Shown here: piece after piece, positions 56,877-64,000 of the stretch | Layout: each line of letters starts with the position of its first letter | How positions within the stretch are numbered: the first letter of the stretch is position 1 | Assembly (NCBI GenBank): GCA_035235625.1 | Contig: CP141143.1 | Coordinates: forward strand, 18,211,092 to 18,275,091 | DNA length: 64,000 bases | Reading direction: 5' to 3' | Source of the DNA: Saururus chinensis | Lineage: Eukaryota > Streptophyta > Magnoliopsida > Piperales > Saururaceae | Translations under genes and position numbers: made by a program | The notes under the pieces: generated by a model | Database searches by the model: none | What the model saw: only the letters and a program-made list of their open reading frames with translations | Told to the model about the DNA's origin: nothing

Positions 56877-59580
56877 TAATAATAATACACATTTAGCCAC
56901 ATGATGAATCCATGGGCTCCAGGTAACCCTTTGATGTGTGGAACCAGAATTTTCAAAGTACATCCGTGATGGGTTTTGTAAATAACGAGGTGGGTAATCC
57001 AGTTTGTGATGGGTTTCATGTATAACACATGGGTAATTTTGTGGGAGACTGCTAGTGGGTTTAGCATCATCTTTCTGTATTTTGAGAGCAAATTTCTAGC
57101 ATGAAAATATTATTCTATATGCAGTACCAACAGTTCAATGTTTTTCCTTTTATATTGAGGGAAACTATAAATTGAATTATTCCACTTTAGAAATTAATCC
57201 AGTCTCATAATTTTGAAAAGTTACTATGAATATAAGACCCATAAGCCCTCGCATTGTAATGTCATGTTGAGATTTGATAACATACATTAATAGAAGGGCA
57301 AGCAGGTTTAAATTATCCATCTACCCTCCAAAATAATGTGTTTCATTATATCAAAATCCGACAAAGTGTTATGCATGAGCTCATGCTAACTAGTCTCTTT
57401 TGACAAACACACTAATTGTTAGTTACATCCATTGGAAGCCATATACAGTACAACCCACACAGAAAATAGAAGTATATCTTTGGTATTGGTCATATCATAT
57501 CAAATATCAAAATGGTCTATATGTATTGATACACATCCCCTTTTCTTAAAATACAATTTTTGCCCAAAAAGCTTACTTCTTTCCTAGGTTTAAAGTTGAA
57601 CTAACTAATTAGACTACATTGTATTACATTAATGAGGTATTAAAAAACTTACCAATTACATGAGATCAATAAGGGTGTGTTCATACAATTTAGATAAAAT
57701 TGTTTTGTTCTAAATATTGTGTTATGCGTCTATGCATTTACTTACACAACTAACTTATGGGCTTCTACATATTATTTCTCCGTCTTATATTTAGTTTCAA
57801 ATTTAACTAATTTTAGAACACTTAATATTAGACGAAGTAAAAGTTTATAGGGCCCATATTTTTAATACATCCTCCAACCCATATTAATATTAATAACTAT
57901 ATTTAAAAAAAATAACATTTTTTATTGAATGGTGAAGTTCACATCTAAAAGAAAAGAAAATAAGCTTATGATATCCTTTTTAACGCACACAACTACTGAA
58001 ATTGAACAAGATAGAGTTATTAATATAAAATAATTTTTTTGCCAAATGGAGCTATTAATTTAGGACGAAAGGAGTACATAGTTATAATGAGCCTAATGCA
58101 CTACCCAAAAGGTTAGTTCACATATGAGATTATTCATAATATTAGCTTCTCTTATATAAGAATATATATGAATGGGTCATCGTCTAAGAATTACATCCCC
58201 CCCCCCCCAATATCAATGTGTGTTACTTACTAATGTTGATACTCTATGTCACTTTTTCATTTATTGCACCTTTAAGAGAATTGCTACCATAATTTATTAA
58301 CAATTTTAATAATTTTTACTATCTGTTAGAGGTTCGTGCTTGTTTTGATGCAATATATACATATATCTATAGTTATCAATATTGTCATCAACACTGATAT
58401 GACCAAATCTAAGCCAAGGGGAGCTGGACAGAAAATGAGGTGTTTTCCAAAACGTTACCTTTTTGTGTATGGGCATTTTCAGCTTTAACACTCCACCCTC
58501 CAATAGTTTTTTCTTATTTTTCTCCTATCCCCTCTTCTCGACGTGCAACAAGTTCAGTGAACAACCTCCGCTACAAGGAAGGGTGATGTTTTGAGAGCAA
58601 CCCCCACTCCACCTTGCCTCCCTCACCTCATACCATGTCTTCATTTTCATAGCTAACACCTTTATAATGCCTACAACAGCTAGTAAGTAGGTTTTCCAGT
58701 GTAACTTTGCATGCTAAGTGCTCTTTGTAATATGCTCTTTCGGGTTGAAATTATGGGAAGCTTTACATTCTTTCAGTCAAAAATATTTTTAATACTCCAC
58801 TCTAATAATAAGCCCTACAAAAAAAATATATAAGAACCTTTCATTCATAATATTGCACATTAATGATAGTAATATTGACACTAATATAAGTAAACATATG
58901 CACCATCGATATCAAATATTAAAGACTCACATACTGGCCTCAATGTAAATTAGAAACATAACATGAAAAACTCTTCCCTCTCCGTACTAAAAATTGTTAG
59001 CACACAGGATAAGCCAAAAAGCCCAAGAGACATTATAAACCCAAATAGTGGCGATAACAACATTTTGAAACTGTTTTATTTAGAGTAGCTGAAGCACGCA
59101 CCCAAGTGCTGAGGCACATGTCGTTTCACTTTGCTATTCTCTGTTACCGAGAGAATCACAACGGCAACAAGTTTTGAATCATTCAAAAGCACGCCCACCC
59201 AAACCAGCACAGAATGAACGATCCCAAAAAGTGATAAGTATGAACCACATTGCACGAGAGACTCATGCATGCCTTCGTCCTATCCAAGTAATAATAGGTC
59301 GAGTGCTGAAGTACTCCCTCGTATGTTCTACAAATGTATTTGTAATCTCATCAATATTTTCACACAGCAAAACAAAGAATTATTAAAAACCCTTCGGGAT
59401 TTCCCCACCATCAAAAAAATGTAGAAATAATTATATCTTGAGATAAAACAAGATACCAAAATTTTCTATCCATTTCTCACTACATCAACTTGCGGAAGAC
59501 CCATCACCTAAAGTACACTGGTAAAAATATGTTCCCGACAAGTTAGTTAATTCACACCCCCCAAAGTTGACACTCCCTCA
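56877..59580. other. Intergenic, no gene seen
   Basis: AT-rich sequence with short frames only. A poly-C run lies at about 58197-58208. No transposon ends were identified. Confidence 0.5.
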
Positions 59581-59838
59581 TCCCCTCCACAAAAGATGCC
59601 GGCTACAAACACATGTCCGTACCTATCAAGCCAGAAGCGGTAGTTTTATCATCATCATCAACATATAAGGCCTTTCAACAAATTTGAGACCCTTCCCGCG
59701 GTGAGAAAACCCAAGGTAAACATAAAAAACTATGGGGGCGGTGCCCATATAACCCAGTGAGCAAAAAATAGAACGAAGTGCATGCCTACGAAAATTTATA
59801 TTCTACAACACGTTTTCCATATAAGAAATGGGATGCAA

Positions 59839-62138
<2,300 letters not shown>

Positions 62139-62329
62139 TTAAACTCTAACTTGCAAAATATACCCAGCACACATGCATTGAACATCCAAAGATTAACTAG
62201 CACATTTCACGTACACCAGAGATCAAAGCATAATAGCAGACTGCCAAAGAAAATTCTTTATAAAATTCTTGAAAAATATGCACGCTGCTCCCCAAAAACA
62301 AGCAAACACAAACATGCACCAACAACCAC

Positions 62330-62450
62330 ATGCTCATGCACGCATGTGTGTGCATGCACGTGCACACATATACACACATAGAGAGCATATATACAACATG
62401 ATGACACACATATACGCACGCAGAGGAGCATACATAAAACATGACACTCA
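62330..62450. repeat. CA/TG-rich low-complexity tract in the helicase intron
   Basis: Degenerate CACACA/CATGCA sequence ('cacacatatacacacatag' type). Frames over it on both strands are artefacts. Confidence 0.6.
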
Positions 62451-62819
62451 AATATGTATGTGGTGATTAATAAAGCCCAATATGAATTCCCACGAGCTAA
62501 TTCATCACATTGTCACTCAGGTAAAGGAAGAGAATTGCAACAGGTTGACAGCAAGCTATAAAAACTTTGCCACTTCTTGTGGATTTTACGTCATATATTC
62601 AAGCTAGAGTTAGGGCATTCACCGGAAGCAGCGCATTGCACCAAACCCGGGTGTAACAACAAATAGGCAAGGGTTGGCTAGGGTGTCACCATGATGTGGC
62701 ATGTTGCATCAACGCCCGGTTGCAATGAGAAGTGAACAATGGTTCCGTGTTGGACTGGAAAGATGCAAGTGAGATGCTGGTTGATGAGAGTGAAGAACTA
62801 GATTAGCAACACGGAAAAT

Positions 62820-64000
62820 AGGTACCTTGAAGGTTGAGGGGATGTTTTAGTGGAAACACTTCGGAGGAGAGTTAACATAGCTTGCTCACAAAAGACAAAG
62901 TTTCTAGGCAAGAAGAATAGTGGTAGGGGAATACATAGTTAATGTTATTAGAGCCTATGCACCTCAACTAGGATAAGGGTAGAACCCTAAAAATCAATAC
63001 TGGGAGGAGATGAACACATAATGCAAGCAATACCTAATGGGGAAATGGGAGATTGAAATGGGCGCATAGGAGAGAAGAGTATCGGGTATGAAAGGGAACA
63101 TGGAGGGTATGCATTGGGGAGAGATGAGATGAGAGAAATAATTCTTGCATTTGCCATAGCAAATGACCTAAGTATTGCTAATAATTATTTAAAGAAGAGG
63201 AAATTAAGTGACCCTCAGTAAGAACCAAATAGATTTTTTCATAGTTAGACGATAGGACAGATCTCCTCACAGGGATAAGGTTATTTCTGCAGAAAACCTT
63301 ACTGTCACAGCGTATATTAGTTGTTTTACATGTCCATATAAATAGGTGGAAGAAGCAAAAAAGTGGCAAAGTAGATCCAAGGACTAGGTGGTGGAACAAG
63401 GAGAAAAATTTAGCATCTCTAAAGGGAAGTTGAAGGTAAAAGGGATAAAGAACCAGCAAAGTGGATGAATGCAGCTAATTGCATAAAAAGGCTAGTAAAG
63501 GAAATACTTAGAGAATTATGGAAGAGAAGGGACACCATGAAAGAAACATTGTGGTAGAGTGAGGTGGTCCAAGGAGTCATCAAGGAAAAGAAGTGTTCCT
63601 CCAAGGACTGACACATAAGTAGTAGGAAAAATGAGAATACATTAGGGTTAGAGGAGAAGTTAAGAAAGTATTTGATGAGGGCAGCTTTAAGGCGTTTGAT
63701 GCCTTGTACAATAGGTAAGGAACTAGAGGGGACAGAGATAATATAGCTAGTTAGGAGAGAGGAGAATTAGGGATATACATCAACCTAGGTGAAGATCAGA
63801 AAATGTCAATGACAGATGAAGAAAGTAAATAGAGATAGCAAGTGAGTTTCCAACATTTATTAGATGAAGATTATGGTAGTGGTGGAGAAATTAAGTTTAG
63901 TTCAGGAAATTTAGAGTAGAGGAAAGAGAAGTAACCTAAAAGAAGATTAGGAGAAGTAAAGCTTTAAAGCACGACGATATCCTATTGAAGTGTGGAAGTG
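62820..64000 (+). mobile_element. LINE (non-LTR retrotransposon) remnant, endonuclease to early RT
   Basis: The plus strand carries broken homology to plant LINE ORF2. In order: QAIPNGEMGD...NGRIGEKS, HGGYALGRDE and ILAFAIANDLSIANNYLKKR (the endonuclease region), then SEVVQGVIKEKKCSSK, and near the end 'KALKHDD' of the 'GKA.GPDDIP' region at the start of reverse transcriptase. Stops and frame changes occur every few dozen codons, so it is dead. It lies antisense in the helicase gene intron and continues past the window end; the 5' boundary is vague. Confidence 0.75.

Noticed and set aside
63178..63459. 93-codon minus-strand frame as a helicase upstream exon
   Set aside because: It lacks helicase motifs and overlaps plus-strand LINE homology.

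Overview
The window reads as nuclear DNA of a flowering plant. It has long AT-rich intergenic stretches, genes split by GT-AG introns, and almost every class of plant transposable element. The protein sequences are plant-specific: an MS2-type fatty acyl reductase, a PP2A catalytic subunit, a Ded1/DDX3-type helicase ending in the plant GAGVTSAWD tail, and a plant-mobile-domain gene. I cannot name the species. Only three host genes are clearly intact within the window.

Layout. 1-3020 is the 3' terminal part of a CACTA transposon with a striking palindromic subterminal array. 3021-3840 is gene-like flank holding a possible truncated first exon. 3841-11160 is decayed LTR-retrotransposon sequence. 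A hAT MITE lies at 11161-11470. The MS2/FAR2-like gene (9 exons, + strand) spans 12461-15011, and a perfect 38-bp inverted repeat starts about 230 bp after its stop. 17031-18797 is a solo LTR sitting at the edge of a 3.4-kb long-TIR element (18799-22204). That element holds a giant TA microsatellite and a nested hAT element (19895-21086). The PP2A catalytic gene (11 exons, - strand) occupies 22656-30527. Two of its introns carry DNA transposons, one of them a Pack-type element with fragments of two unrelated host genes.

A deleted hAT element lies at 31731-33057. 33.1-46.9 kb is a nest of LTR sequence: a solo LTR inside a minisatellite, polypurine-tract and primer-binding-site landmarks flanking a long non-coding interior, another hAT insertion, a 33-bp minisatellite and a 0.5-kb foldback. 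A roughly 160-bp tandem array (48.6-49.86 kb) is followed by a complete 7.0-kb Mutator-like element (49871-56867). It has 370-bp TIRs built from hyphenated palindromes, a 9-bp target duplication, a broken transposase and a broken plant-mobile-domain cargo gene. The last three exons of a DEAD-box RNA helicase gene (- strand) lie at 59839-62114. The intron upstream holds an antisense LINE remnant running off the window end.

The host genes are functionally unrelated: pollen-wall lipid synthesis, protein dephosphorylation and RNA remodelling. The most informative material is how transposons have captured, broken or invaded genes, plus the unexplained hairpin beside the MS2-like gene. Exon borders were read by eye from frame, GT-AG signals and family knowledge. 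No alignment or database search was run.
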